Source: Chitinophagales bacterium
Lineage (GTDB): Bacteria; Bacteroidota; Bacteroidia; Chitinophagales; Chitinophagaceae
Length of the DNA stretch: 41,782 nucleotides
Assembly (NCBI GenBank): GCA_015654695.1
Contig: JAATGJ010000032.1
Span: 1-41,782, forward strand
Direction of reading: 5' to 3'
The number at the start of each line of letters is the position of its first letter. Within the stretch, counting starts at the first letter, position 1. This document shows, piece after piece, positions 6,381 through 14,322 of the stretch. The notes beneath the pieces are model-generated. The model did not search any database, was not told where the DNA came from, and saw only the letters and a list, made by a program, of their open reading frames with translations. The translations under genes were made by a program, and so were the position numbers.

Positions 6381-6608
6381 ATGGCTACAAAATGGTATAT
6401 TTGCCATGATTTAAATTCTATTGGTCATTTAAAAACAAATGTTATGGCGACAGATGTATGGTTGATTTACCAAAACCCAACAACTAAATTATGGCGTTGG
6501 AGAAGGACAGCATCAAATGGAGAAATCGTTGGTGCTTCTACAGAAAGTTATAAAAATCGTGCTGAGTGCGTTGCAAATGCGAAGCGGCATGGTTATACCG
6601 GGACGTAA
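6381..6608 (+). CDS. DUF1508 (YegP-like) domain protein
   Basis: 75 aa with a single DUF1508-type unit: WRWRRTASNGEIVGASTESY, then KNRAECVANAKRHGY. The motif of a W-x-W-R strand, NGE turn, S-E/S-x-Y and a final helix of the N-x-x-x-C-x-x-x-I/A type is the family hallmark. Family members are short stand-alone proteins of unknown or loosely stress-linked function. The gene is followed 34 bp later by a strong terminator and so is its own unit within the transposon. Confidence 0.75.
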   Translation: MATKWYICHDLNSIGHLKTNVMATDVWLIYQNPTTKLWRWRRTASNGEIVGASTESYKNRAECVANAKRHGYTGT

Positions 6609-7009
6609 AGCCCGATGGCAGATTTTTGTAGTTTGGTTAGTAAGACCCTCACGTTATCGAGGGTCTTTTTTTTGTCTAAGCATGACCCGCTAACTAAGTG
6701 GGAAAGCTCATGTAGTATGCCTTCATCCCCTAATACTTCTTCGATCTTTATCTTTTTCGATTTCAAGCCTATAAAAGAAAGGAAACATAAGGAGTGTAAC
6801 AGTTCTTCTTTCCTATTAATAATTTCTTCATCAGATAATAAAGAATAGTCAGGTAAGGTATGAGTTATTTCAGTTATCGTACTGTCAATTGACTCATTCA
6901 AATTTCTTCGCTCAATAGTTTTATTAATTGAGTTAATATTTGCACCTAATACATACGAACTATAAAGGCTATCATTGATTTGGTAAGAAGTCCATACGCC
7001 TAATTTCAT
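6593..7009 (-). CDS. Hypothetical protein at the right end of the transposon
   Basis: 138 aa, not recognised. It is helical and mixed-charge, with a stretch LLSDEEIINRKEELLHSLCF followed by KSKKIKIEEVLGDEGILHEL. There is no signal peptide or membrane segment. The ATG at 7009 lies 65 bp inside the right terminal repeat. The last 16 bp overlap the DUF1508 gene on the other strand, and the terminator stem of that gene lies within its 3' coding region. Sensible codon content and no competing frame support a real gene. Confidence 0.55.
   Translation of the reverse strand: MKLGVWTSYQINDSLYSSYVLGANINSINKTIERRNLNESIDSTITEITHTLPDYSLLSDEEIINRKEELLHSLCFLSFIGLKSKKIKIEEVLGDEGILHELSHLVSGSCLDKKKTLDNVRVLLTKLQKSAIGLYVPV
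6643..6673 (+). terminator. Rho-independent terminator after the DUF1508 gene
   Basis: Stem AGACCCTC / GAGGGTCT with an 8-nt loop followed by an uninterrupted T-run. It is embedded in the 3' part of the oppositely oriented gene at 6593-7009. Confidence 0.85.
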
Positions 7010-7073
7010 GGGGATGACAATGGTTTTTGACCATTTGCATAAAATTAATTGATTGATTTAAATCAAAAAAATT

Positions 7074-7099
7074 ATTTGTGTCTTGACCCGATATATACC
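7074..7099 (-). repeat. Right terminal inverted repeat
   Basis: Read inward on the minus strand it begins GGTATATATCGGG and matches the left end in 24 of 26 bases. It is followed directly by the duplicated AGAGAGGT. Confidence 0.88.
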
Positions 7100-7107
7100 A
7101 GAGAGGT
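7100..7107. repeat. 8-bp target site duplication, right copy
   Basis: AGAGAGGT, identical to 2662-2669. Confidence 0.85.
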
Positions 7108-7133
7108 GGTCTATATCGGGTTAAGACACAAAT
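7108..7133 (+). repeat. Extra terminal-repeat copy abutting the transposon (relic end)
   Basis: All 26 bp are identical to the left terminal repeat (2670-2695), and looser similarity continues for about 25-30 bp more, with indels. Together with the duplicated octamer it gives a 37-bp exact direct repeat (2662-2698 and 7100-7136). It points away from the element, so it looks like the surviving left end of a related, earlier insertion. Confidence 0.75.
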
Positions 7134-7156
7134 GCTTCTTAACGCTCCCTAATTAT

Positions 7157-7903
7157 TTAGATTATTATGTGATTGTGTTCTGACCATTGCAAAGAACCGG
7201 GTAGGGATTTATTACTAAATTCAATATGGATAACACGTCGTTTTTGTTTATTTATTGTTTTGTTTGAAGCATGAAAGAGTAACGGCCGCATTATCATTAT
7301 ACCTCCTTCTTTTACTTTGCAAAGGACTTCTTTTTCAGCCTTTTTATCAATGGTTTCAAGTTTGCATATTCCTTTTGAATGAGAGGCAGGAATAACCCTT
7401 AATGCACCATTGTTTTCATCTGTATCATCCAGGTGAATTCTTATGGTAAAATTATTTTCTAAAATATCAAGTGGTGGTTGAACAGCAAATTGATCTTGTT
7501 TAACTGTCCACGAACCAAAGCCTTTAATGTCTATTTTTTTATCAACGGAAATAGTCAGATCCTGGTGATAAGGAACAGCCCAGTTTGATTGCTCCGGTTT
7601 ATCAAAATAGATAGATTTGACAACTGAATAATCCTTTCCAAAAAGATCAACTATTATTGAGTTTAGTTTTTGATTAAAAATAAACTCCCGGGTTCCTGGC
7701 AGTTCTTTTAAGAATTGTCTGATGGCAAACAGGTCATTAGTTTTTCGGAAAGTTGGCTTCTTTGTGTTTGCTCCTGAGATGACAAAAAGCATTGAGTTAA
7801 TTTCTTCGTCTGTAAAAACATTCTCTATAATAACAAACCCTTTTTTTACTAGTTGCTCCTTAAGCACAGGTGTTGATTTTGTAAATGGTAATACCTCATT
7901 CAT
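7157..7903 (-). CDS. Phytanoyl-CoA dioxygenase (PhyH) family protein
   Basis: 248 aa from the ATG at 7903. The longer frame to 8086 runs antisense into the amidohydrolase gene and is not protein-like. The 2-oxoglutarate/Fe(II) dioxygenase core is present: VPYHQDLTI supplies the His-x-Asp ligands, LLFHASNKT the distal His, and KRRVIHIEFS the Arg that binds 2-oxoglutarate. The N-terminus (LKEQLVKKGFVIIENVFTDE) is typical for the family. The substrate is unknown; members hydroxylate diverse small molecules. Its stop codon lies 24 bp from the relic transposon end, so the last residues could have been altered by that insertion. The gene is divergent from the amidohydrolase gene. Confidence 0.85.
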   Translation of the reverse strand: MNEVLPFTKSTPVLKEQLVKKGFVIIENVFTDEEINSMLFVISGANTKKPTFRKTNDLFAIRQFLKELPGTREFIFNQKLNSIIVDLFGKDYSVVKSIYFDKPEQSNWAVPYHQDLTISVDKKIDIKGFGSWTVKQDQFAVQPPLDILENNFTIRIHLDDTDENNGALRVIPASHSKGICKLETIDKKAEKEVLCKVKEGGIMIMRPLLFHASNKTINKQKRRVIHIEFSNKSLPGSLQWSEHNHIII

Positions 7904-7985
7904 ATTATAGACTATGGTGATACAATTTACACCTCTTTTTATTTCGAATTTCCTCCCTACCTTCCCGCCTCTAAAACTACCTTCC

Positions 7986-10900
7986 ATGATTCGCCAAAAA
8001 CTATCTGCTGCAATCGCTCTTCTGTTTATTGTTTCTATCATCAATGCCCAGGATAAAAAGGATGCCAAGAAATGGGATGTATCCAATCCCGATGGTCCGT
8101 ATAAAGAAGTTTCCTTTACCGTTAATGAAGGTACCTGGATGAATGTGGATGTATCGCCTGATGGAAAGGAAATTGTCTTTGACCTGTTGGGCGATATTTA
8201 CAGTATTCCCACTACAGGTGGTGAAGCAAAAATTTTGAGAGCGGGTCATGCTTTTGAAGTGCAGCCACGTTTCAGTCCTGATGGAAAGAAAATATTATTT
8301 ACCTCTGATGCAGGTGGCGGCGATAATATATGGCTGATGGACCGGAATGGAAGCAATGCCAGGCAGATCACGAAAGAAAGTTTCCGTTTGTTGAATAACG
8401 GTGTATGGTCACCCGATGGTGAATACATTATTGCCCGCAAGCATTTTACTTCTACCCGTTCATTAGGTGCGGGTGAAATGTGGCTCTATCACACCAGTGG
8501 CGGCGGCGGTTTGCAGTTGACAACAAGAAAGAATGATCAGCAGGATGTGAATGAACCAGTAGTATCGCCCGATGGACGTTATGTTTACTTTAGTGAGGAT
8601 GTATATCCCGGTGGATTTTTTCAATACAATAAAGATCCCAACAACCAGATATTCGCTATCAGGCGGATGGACAGGGAAAAAGGAACTGTAGAAACCATTA
8701 CCGGTGGACCGGGTGGAGCCGTTCGTCCGCAAATTTCTCATGATGGAAAGTTGTTATCATTTGTCAAAAGAATAAGAACAAAAACGGTTTTATACCTGCG
8801 CAATTTGGAAACAGCGGAAGAGTGGCCTGTTTATGATCAGTTGAGTAAAGACCAGCAGGAAGCCTGGTCGGTATTTGGTCTATATACCGGTTATTCATGG
8901 ACGCCGGATGATAAACAGATCGTAATATGGAGTAATGGAAAGATCATGAAAGTGGAGGTGAACGGCGTAAACAAAGCGACAGAAATTCCTTTTACCTGCA
9001 ATGTAAAACAGCGCATCTATGATGCTGTGCGTTTTCAGCAGGAGATCAATCCTTCCACTTTCAATGCAAATGTTATCCGCCAGGCAATCACTTCGCCGGA
9101 TGGAAAATGGCTGGTATTTAATGCAGTTGGTTATTTATGGAAAAAAGAATTGCCTGCAGGTAAACCGCAACGTATCACGATCGGAACGGACCTTGCCCTG
9201 CCTACCGGACAGGCAGGCTACCAGCAGGCAGGTTTCGAATTTGAACCTTCATTTTCTGCTGATGGGAAAACATTACTTTATACAACCTGGAATGATACCG
9301 CATCCGGATCTATCTGGAAAGTGAGTTTGCAGGGCATAAAATCTCCTGCAACTCCAAAACCTGTTAAGGTCACTACATCAAAAGGTATTTATCGCCAGCC
9401 TTCTTTTTCACCCGATGGAAAATGGATTGTCTATCGCAGGGAAGGTGGTAGTGATGCATTTGGAGAAGGCTATACGGCAAAGCCCGGTATCTATACCCTG
9501 TCAGCAGATGGTAATAATGAAAATTTAGTGACTGAAAGAGGCGATATGCCCCGGTTCAATAAAACAAGCGACAGGATCTATTATCAACTGGGTGGCGGTA
9601 TGAACAGAACCTACGCCAGTTGTAAACCTGATGGTGAAGATGAACGCATTCACTTAAAAAGCACGTATGGCAGCCAGTTCACTGTTTCACCGGACGAAAA
9701 ATGGATCGCTTTTGTTGATCTGTGGGAAGTTTATATCGCGGCATTCCCCAAAACGGGAAAGACAATTGATATCGGAAGCGGCACCAAAGACTTCCCGGTA
9801 AAGATCGTTTCCAAAGATGCGGGAGTCAACCTGCACTGGTCTGCTGATAATAAGCAACTGCATTATACTCTCGGCAGCCAGTATTACAGCATCAACCTTG
9901 ACGAACGTTTTGATTTTATAGCCAACAAACCTGATTCGTTATTCAAAGTACCGGAGAAAGGGATTGATGTTGGACTGGAAGTGACTGTTGATAAACCCAA
10001 AGGAATAATTGCTTTTACCAATGCAAGGATCATTACCATGAAAGGCAATGAAGTGATAGAGAACGGAACGGTGATAGTAGAAGACAACCTGATCAAAGCA
10101 GTAGGTAAAGATGTAGTGATACCCGCTGGCGCTAAACAAATTGATTGCAGTGGGAAAACAATTCTTCCGGGTTTTATTGATGCCCATGCGCACGGCAACC
10201 ATTTCCGGGGTGGCATTACCGCACAAAAGCATGCTGCATACTATGCCAATCTTGCTTATGGTGTTACAACGATGCATGACCCTTCCGCCACGAGTGAGAC
10301 GGTCTTTGGGCAAAGCGAACTGGTAAAAGCGGGTTTAATGGTCGGACCAAGAGTATTCTCTACCGGAACTATTTTATACGGGGCTGATGGTGATTTTAAA
10401 GCAGTCATCAATTCTATTGATGATGCAAGAAGCGCATTAAGAAGAACAAAAGCTTACGGTGCTTTTTCTGTTAAAAGTTATAACCAGCCACGGCGTGAGC
10501 AAAGACAAATGATCATACAAGCCGCAAGGGAATTGCAGATGGAAGTGGTACCCGAAGGCGGCTCTTTCTTTTATCATAATACCAGTATGATACTGGATGG
10601 CCATACTACTATCGAACATAATATGCCGGTTGCGCCATTATTCAATGATATAGTGCAGTTATGGAAAAATGCAAAAACAGCTTATACCCCTACACTGATC
10701 GTGAACTATGCCGGCGTGAGCGGAGAGTACTACTGGTACCAGCATACCAATGTATGGGAAAACGAAAGATTGCTTCGTTTTACGCCAAGATCAGTGATAG
10801 ACACACGCAGCCGTCACCGTACCATGCTGCCGGAAGAGGAGTATGTAAATGGTCACATACTCACTTCAAGAAGCTTAAAGAAGCTGATGGATGAAGGGGT

Positions 10901-11303
10901 AAAGGTGAATATGGGGGCGCATGGGCAGATACAGGGTATCGGGGTGCATTGGGAAATATGGATGATGCAACAAGGTGGTATGACCAATCACCAGGCTTTG
11001 CAAACGGCAACTATTAACCCGGCATTTAGCCTGGGTTTTGATAAATGGATCGGTTCATTGGAAGCGGGTAAACTGGCTGACCTGGTCGTGATGGATAAAA
11101 ACCCTTTAGAGAATATCCGCAATACAGAGAGTGTACGCTATACAATGGTGAACGGAAGGCTGTATGATGCGGAACAGATGAACGAGATAGGTAACTATAA
11201 TAAACCAAGAACTAAATTCTACTGGGAACTAAGTAAAAATGCAGATAGTTTTCCCTGGCATGATGAAACGGCTGAAGAAACTTGTACCTGCGGAAAGCAT
11301 TGA
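7986..11303 (+). CDS. Exported TolB-propeller/amidohydrolase fusion
   Basis: 1105 aa. The start at 7986 gives a clean signal peptide (MIRQKLSAAIALLFIVSIIN, then AQ); the 24 codons upstream in frame are not signal-like. Residues of about 40-680 hold repeated PD40/TolB propeller blades (SPDGKEIVF, SPDGKKILF, SPDGEYI, SPDGRYVYF, SADGKTLLY, SPDGKWIVY). From about 700 on there is a metal-dependent amidohydrolase: a composite N-terminal barrel (IITMKGNEVIENGTVIVEDN), the metal motif GFIDAHAHGNH, later H residues (GHTTIEHN) and the C-terminal LEAGKLADLVVMDKNPL. The likely role is periplasmic hydrolysis of a cyclic amide or peptide-like substrate. A palindromic repeat at 9197-9217 adds the peptide LPTGQAG within a propeller blade. 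Confidence 0.88.
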   Translation: MIRQKLSAAIALLFIVSIINAQDKKDAKKWDVSNPDGPYKEVSFTVNEGTWMNVDVSPDGKEIVFDLLGDIYSIPTTGGEAKILRAGHAFEVQPRFSPDGKKILFTSDAGGGDNIWLMDRNGSNARQITKESFRLLNNGVWSPDGEYIIARKHFTSTRSLGAGEMWLYHTSGGGGLQLTTRKNDQQDVNEPVVSPDGRYVYFSEDVYPGGFFQYNKDPNNQIFAIRRMDREKGTVETITGGPGGAVRPQISHDGKLLSFVKRIRTKTVLYLRNLETAEEWPVYDQLSKDQQEAWSVFGLYTGYSWTPDDKQIVIWSNGKIMKVEVNGVNKATEIPFTCNVKQRIYDAVRFQQEINPSTFNANVIRQAITSPDGKWLVFNAVGYLWKKELPAGKPQRITIGTDLALPTGQAGYQQAGFEFEPSFSADGKTLLYTTWNDTASGSIWKVSLQGIKSPATPKPVKVTTSKGIYRQPSFSPDGKWIVYRREGGSDAFGEGYTAKPGIYTLSADGNNENLVTERGDMPRFNKTSDRIYYQLGGGMNRTYASCKPDGEDERIHLKSTYGSQFTVSPDEKWIAFVDLWEVYIAAFPKTGKTIDIGSGTKDFPVKIVSKDAGVNLHWSADNKQLHYTLGSQYYSINLDERFDFIANKPDSLFKVPEKGIDVGLEVTVDKPKGIIAFTNARIITMKGNEVIENGTVIVEDNLIKAVGKDVVIPAGAKQIDCSGKTILPGFIDAHAHGNHFRGGITAQKHAAYYANLAYGVTTMHDPSATSETVFGQSELVKAGLMVGPRVFSTGTILYGADGDFKAVINSIDDARSALRRTKAYGAFSVKSYNQPRREQRQMIIQAARELQMEVVPEGGSFFYHNTSMILDGHTTIEHNMPVAPLFNDIVQLWKNAKTAYTPTLIVNYAGVSGEYYWYQHTNVWENERLLRFTPRSVIDTRSRHRTMLPEEEYVNGHILTSRSLKKLMDEGVKVNMGAHGQIQGIGVHWEIWMMQQGGMTNHQALQTATINPAFSLGFDKWIGSLEAGKLADLVVMDKNPLENIRNTESVRYTMVNGRLYDAEQMNEIGNYNKPRTKFYWELSKNADSFPWHDETAEETCTCGKH
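9197..9217. repeat. In-frame palindromic repeat inside the amidohydrolase gene
   Basis: Pattern CCTGCCT-N7-AGGCAGG. Its reverse complement differs from the 14003-14023 copy at one base of 21. It is translated as L-P-T-G-Q-A-G between IGTDLA and the next propeller strand (FEFEPSFSADG), where a loop is expected. A half copy (CAGCAGGCAGG) follows at about 9223. Confidence 0.75.
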
Positions 11304-11351
11304 CGTGAGTAATAGGCAATGGAAAATGAAGAAGCTAATTCGGGTATTTTA

Positions 11352-11642
11352 TCAGGAAAGAGAAGTGCTCCAGGTTAATTTGTAGGGGTCACTTTTCTCT
11401 TTGATGCAGGTAAATAAAAAGTTGGTTATAAAAGGCATATTGATCATCTCGTCATTGCATTCAATTGCGACAGTACCGCTTACATACATTTCCGCTGAGG
11501 ATGTTTCCAGCGCCTTGTGTTTGCCCGGCATTTTTTCATTGCTATAGCCTAAATCATAACGACGGTAAGCCAGTTTCTCTACCATGTTCTCCAGCAGCAT
11601 TGGCTGGTCAAGTGTGGTGCTGATATGTAGTGATTTGTTCAT
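11352..11642 (-). CDS. Hypothetical small protein, paralogue 1 of a tandem pair
   Basis: 96 aa, not recognised. The C-terminus (DPYKLTWSTSLS) and a central part (GKHKALETSSAEMYVSGTVAI) resemble the next gene upstream (11806-12135), which has DEYKVAWSSSLS and NRHKEIECCAAETPVIGKLEI. The two therefore arose by duplication. There is no signal peptide or membrane helix. The pattern of predicted strands around the C-terminus suggests a small beta-rich domain. The gene faces the amidohydrolase gene tail to tail, 48 bp from its stop. Confidence 0.6.
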   Translation of the reverse strand: MNKSLHISTTLDQPMLLENMVEKLAYRRYDLGYSNEKMPGKHKALETSSAEMYVSGTVAIECNDEMINMPFITNFLFTCIKEKSDPYKLTWSTSLS

Positions 11643-11805
11643 AACCTGCGATTGTAGAATTCATTCATTAGTGTCTCTTTATATCCTGTGACTGCTGGTA
11701 AGATGCAGATGTTACCGGAAAGTCTAAAAAGAAACTGTGAAAGTTTTCAGAAAGCAGGCGGTGGTTATGATAGCATAAAGAATTTGGATGATGAACGGTA
11801 TGAAG

Positions 11806-12135
11806 TCATGACAAAGAGGAACTCCAGGCTACTTTGTACTCATCCTTATCACCCCGGGCACAGAAAACAAAGAACCGGGAATGAACCGGGACGCTGATTG
11901 TCCTTAAAGTATTGAAGAAACCAGTTGTAAAAAATATTTCCAGCTTACCAATAACCGGCGTTTCTGCGGCACAGCATTCGATCTCTTTGTGCCGGTTGGC
12001 AAAATTCCCCATACCGGAAATTTTATTTTGTTTCGCCGCTTTGGGGGGAAGGTTATGTTGTACAAATTTTTCGACGAGCTTTTCCCGGAAAGCGGCTTTG
12101 CTTTTTACGGAAGTAATTCCAGGTGATTTTTTCAT
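11806..12135 (-). CDS. Hypothetical small protein, paralogue 2 of a tandem pair
   Basis: 109 aa, not recognised. It has a basic N-terminus (MKKSPGITSVKSKAAFREKL), an HKEIECCAAETPVIG segment with a Cys-Cys pair, and the C-terminal DEYKVAWSSSLS shared with paralogue 1. It lies 163 bp upstream of paralogue 1 on the same strand. The shared end makes it likely that both are real even though each is short. The function is unknown. Confidence 0.6.
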   Translation of the reverse strand: MKKSPGITSVKSKAAFREKLVEKFVQHNLPPKAAKQNKISGMGNFANRHKEIECCAAETPVIGKLEIFFTTGFFNTLRTISVPVHSRFFVFCARGDKDEYKVAWSSSLS

Positions 12136-12483
12136 GATTCGGTTTTTAGGTAATAAGGTGTTTACTCTCTTTAATTACGTAACCAAAGGGATGCCAGATT
12201 TTGTCAATAGAATTAAATCTTTTGGAAAGCACGACAGGCAGGCGTTTGAGGGAACCGTAAAATGACCGGCAAATCATTAAGCAGGGCAGGCAATCCCAAT
12301 ATTTTGTGGCGGCTAACAACAGGTTGGGAAAAAAGAAAAGAGTTTTCTTTCTGCAGGATTTAAAATATTAAACCGATGATGTTTTAAGGAGCCAGGATGT
12401 TCATTTATCATGAACCAGGATGATCGCAGCTTAAAAGGAGAATCACTGAGATGAATATAAAAACCAGTTTCATTTAATCTGTT
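12136..12483. other. Intergenic region without a recognisable gene
   Basis: 348 bp. No convincing reading frame on either strand. It holds two half copies of the CCTGCC repeat (GACAGGCAGGC near 12233 and GCAGGGCAGGC near 12283) and a direct repeat CCAGGATG near 12393 and 12416. No clear promoter or terminator was seen. Confidence 0.5.
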
Positions 12484-14136
12484 TTATTTCACAAACTCAA
12501 ACTTATCTCCATCAAACAATCCCTTATCACTCAGCTTCAAATGCGGTATCACCAGCAAAGCCATAAAGGAGAGGGTCATAAATGGGGAGGCGAGTGCAGA
12601 GCCGGCATCTTTGGCTGCTTTGTCAATCAGGGAATATTGCTGCGCTACATGATAACCATCTTCATTGCTCATCAGTCCGGCTACAGGTAAAGGAACCACC
12701 AGTTCAATATTATCATTCACACAACTTACGCCACCCTTGTTTTCAATCAGTAAATTAACGGCCTGGCAGATACTCTCATCATCAACGCCAACGGCTACAA
12801 TATTGTGGCTGTCATGTGCCACAGAAGAAGCCAATGCTCCCTGTTTCAATCCAAAATTTTTAATAAAGGCTTTGGCGACAGGTGCTTTGTTATAACGATT
12901 CACCACAACGATCTTTAGAATATCCCGTTCTGTATCACTGACAGCATTCCCGGTTTCGATTTTTGGGGTAAAGAAAAGTTTGTTGGTGATCAATTGTCCA
13001 TCCAATGCTTCAATGACTGGTATTTCTTTTTCACCATCCCATTTTACTTCAAAGTCTGACATTTCTTTTTTGTTGCACGAAAAGTTATTGATCACTTTCG
13101 ATCTTTCCGTTTTAATTTTTGATTTCCCCTCTTCTGCTACCAATTCACCATCAATAAAAGTTTTCACTACTTCAAACTCCTTCAGGTCTTTTACTACAAT
13201 AAAATCTGCTGCATCACCTTCTTTCAACAATCCGACATCCAGTTTGTAATGGAGCACTGGATTTATACAAGCCGCTTTCAGTATTTTAAAAACATCAATG
13301 CCTTTCGCTACCGCTCTTGCGCATAGCTGGTTGATATGCCCCAGCACCAAACTATCCGGATGTTTATCGTCACTGCAAAACATGATCATATCCGGGTAAT
13401 CATTCAGCAGATCAATCAATGCTTCAAAATTTTTAGCAGCGCTTCCTTCCCGGATAATGATCTTCATGCCGTATTTTAATTTGTCCAGGGCCTCTTCTTT
13501 GGTAAAACATTCATGATCGGTATATATGCCTGCGTCAATATATTTCCTGGCTTCTTCTCCCCTCAATCCCGGAGCATGACCATCCACCGGTTTCCCAAGC
13601 CTGTGTGCAGCAGCGATCTTTTTCATTACTTCTTCATCTTTATACAGTACACCCGGAAAGTTCATCATCTCGCTCAGGTATTTTATTTCATCTCTCTGCA
13701 ATAGTTTTTCTACATCATTGGAATCTAATGCAGCACCTGCTGTTTCAAATATAGTCGCAGGTACACAACTCGGTGCGCCAAAGTTGAATTTGAAAGGAAC
13801 TGTTTTTCCATTTTCGATCATGAATTCAACACCTTCCATGCCGCATACATTTGCGATCTCATGAGGATCGCTGACAGTTGCCACCGTACCATGTACAACG
13901 GCTAACCTGGCAAATTCAGAAGGAACCAACATTGAACTTTCAATATGAACATGACTATCTATAAAACCAGGAAGAATATAGTTATGAGTTATGAGTGGTG
14001 AGCCTGCCTGTCCGGCAGGCAGGTTATGAGTTTCTTTAATAGCAATGATCTTACCGTTTCCAACAGTTATTTCAGCGGGATAAATTCTTTGCTGGTGAAT
14101 ATCAACAAGATTGCCGGTTATGGAGAAAGATGACAT
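12484..14136 (-). CDS. ade: Adenine deaminase
   Basis: 550 aa, the usual size of the family. It converts adenine to hypoxanthine in purine salvage. The N-terminal metal-binding motif [20 protein letters not shown] and the signature [20 protein letters not shown] identify the Ade family rather than other amidohydrolases. Further support comes from [26 protein letters not shown] and the C-terminal Ade domain ([20 protein letters not shown]). The start [14 protein letters not shown] is at the natural beta strand. Between the first strands and the GFIDSH motif there is an extra segment, [17 protein letters not shown], encoded by a palindromic repeat with repeated flanks; it lies in a surface loop region, so activity is probably kept. 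Confidence 0.94.
   Translation of the reverse strand: MSSFSITGNLVDIHQQRIYPAEITVGNGKIIAIKETHNLPAGQAGSPLITHNYILPGFIDSHVHIESSMLVPSEFARLAVVHGTVATVSDPHEIANVCGMEGVEFMIENGKTVPFKFNFGAPSCVPATIFETAGAALDSNDVEKLLQRDEIKYLSEMMNFPGVLYKDEEVMKKIAAAHRLGKPVDGHAPGLRGEEARKYIDAGIYTDHECFTKEEALDKLKYGMKIIIREGSAAKNFEALIDLLNDYPDMIMFCSDDKHPDSLVLGHINQLCARAVAKGIDVFKILKAACINPVLHYKLDVGLLKEGDAADFIVVKDLKEFEVVKTFIDGELVAEEGKSKIKTERSKVINNFSCNKKEMSDFEVKWDGEKEIPVIEALDGQLITNKLFFTPKIETGNAVSDTERDILKIVVVNRYNKAPVAKAFIKNFGLKQGALASSVAHDSHNIVAVGVDDESICQAVNLLIENKGGVSCVNDNIELVVPLPVAGLMSNEDGYHVAQQYSLIDKAAKDAGSALASPFMTLSFMALLVIPHLKLSDKGLFDGDKFEFVK
14003..14023. repeat. In-frame palindromic repeat inside ade
   Basis: Perfect stem CCTGCCTG (14003-14010) / CAGGCAGG (14016-14023) with a 5-nt TCCGG loop. 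On the coding strand it reads L-P-A-G-Q-A-G. ACTCATAAC occurs on both sides of it (encoding THN twice), giving a 42-bp, 14-codon unit that keeps the frame. Confidence 0.8.
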
Positions 14137-14226
14137 GACTAAAGTGTTTGATCAGCTAAGTTATTAATGGCTGAGGTGAATTGGAAGGATTTTTCTGATA
14201 AGCTCAATAACACACGGAAACGAAAT

Positions 14227-14254
14227 AATCCTTCGATAAACCCGTAGCAGTACA
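14227..14254. repeat. Degenerate CCTTCGA interspersed repeat
   Basis: TCCTTCGATAAACCCGTAGC followed by AGTAC resembles 1734-1756 (TCCTTCGACAAGCCTGGTAC then AGTAC). Both are intergenic. They recall the CCTTCGACAAGCTCAGG-type repeats common between genes in Bacteroidota. Confidence 0.4.
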
Positions 14255-14322
14255 AAGCCAGCAAATAATTTTTCTGAAAAACTGATCGTAAGGATTGCTT
14301 ATTATCCAATTGCCTGTTGCCC

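Larger units (their letters stand above)
2670..7099. mobile_element. IS1595-family transposon with toxin-antitoxin and other passengers (about 4.43 kb)
   Basis: The ends are read directly. The left end begins GGTCTATATCGGGTTAAGAC and the right end, read inward on the other strand, begins GGTATATATCGGGTCAAGAC; over 26 bp they match at 24 positions. AGAGAGGT flanks both ends. The interior is visibly more AT-rich than the neighbouring chromosome. It encodes an ISXO2/IS1595-type transposase plus eight other genes, including a Panacea antitoxin with its probable toxin, two coiled-coil/winged-helix proteins, a small HTH, a 51-aa basic protein and a DUF1508 protein. It is much longer than a simple insertion sequence. 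Intact ends, matching duplications and an intact transposase suggest a recent, possibly still active, insertion. Confidence 0.88.

Noticed and set aside
2662-7136. The 37-bp direct repeats considered as att sites of an integrative element
   Set aside because: No integrase is present, and the 37 bp are explained by an 8-bp target duplication plus a terminal inverted repeat and its relic copy.
7904-8086. N-terminal extension of the PhyH-like protein
   Set aside because: It lies antisense to the start of the amidohydrolase gene and its signal peptide; the ATG at 7903 starts the conserved domain.
11912-12265. 117-aa plus-strand frame
   Set aside because: It is antisense to the paralogue at 11806-12135, which has the shared C-terminal motif; the plus frame has no such support.
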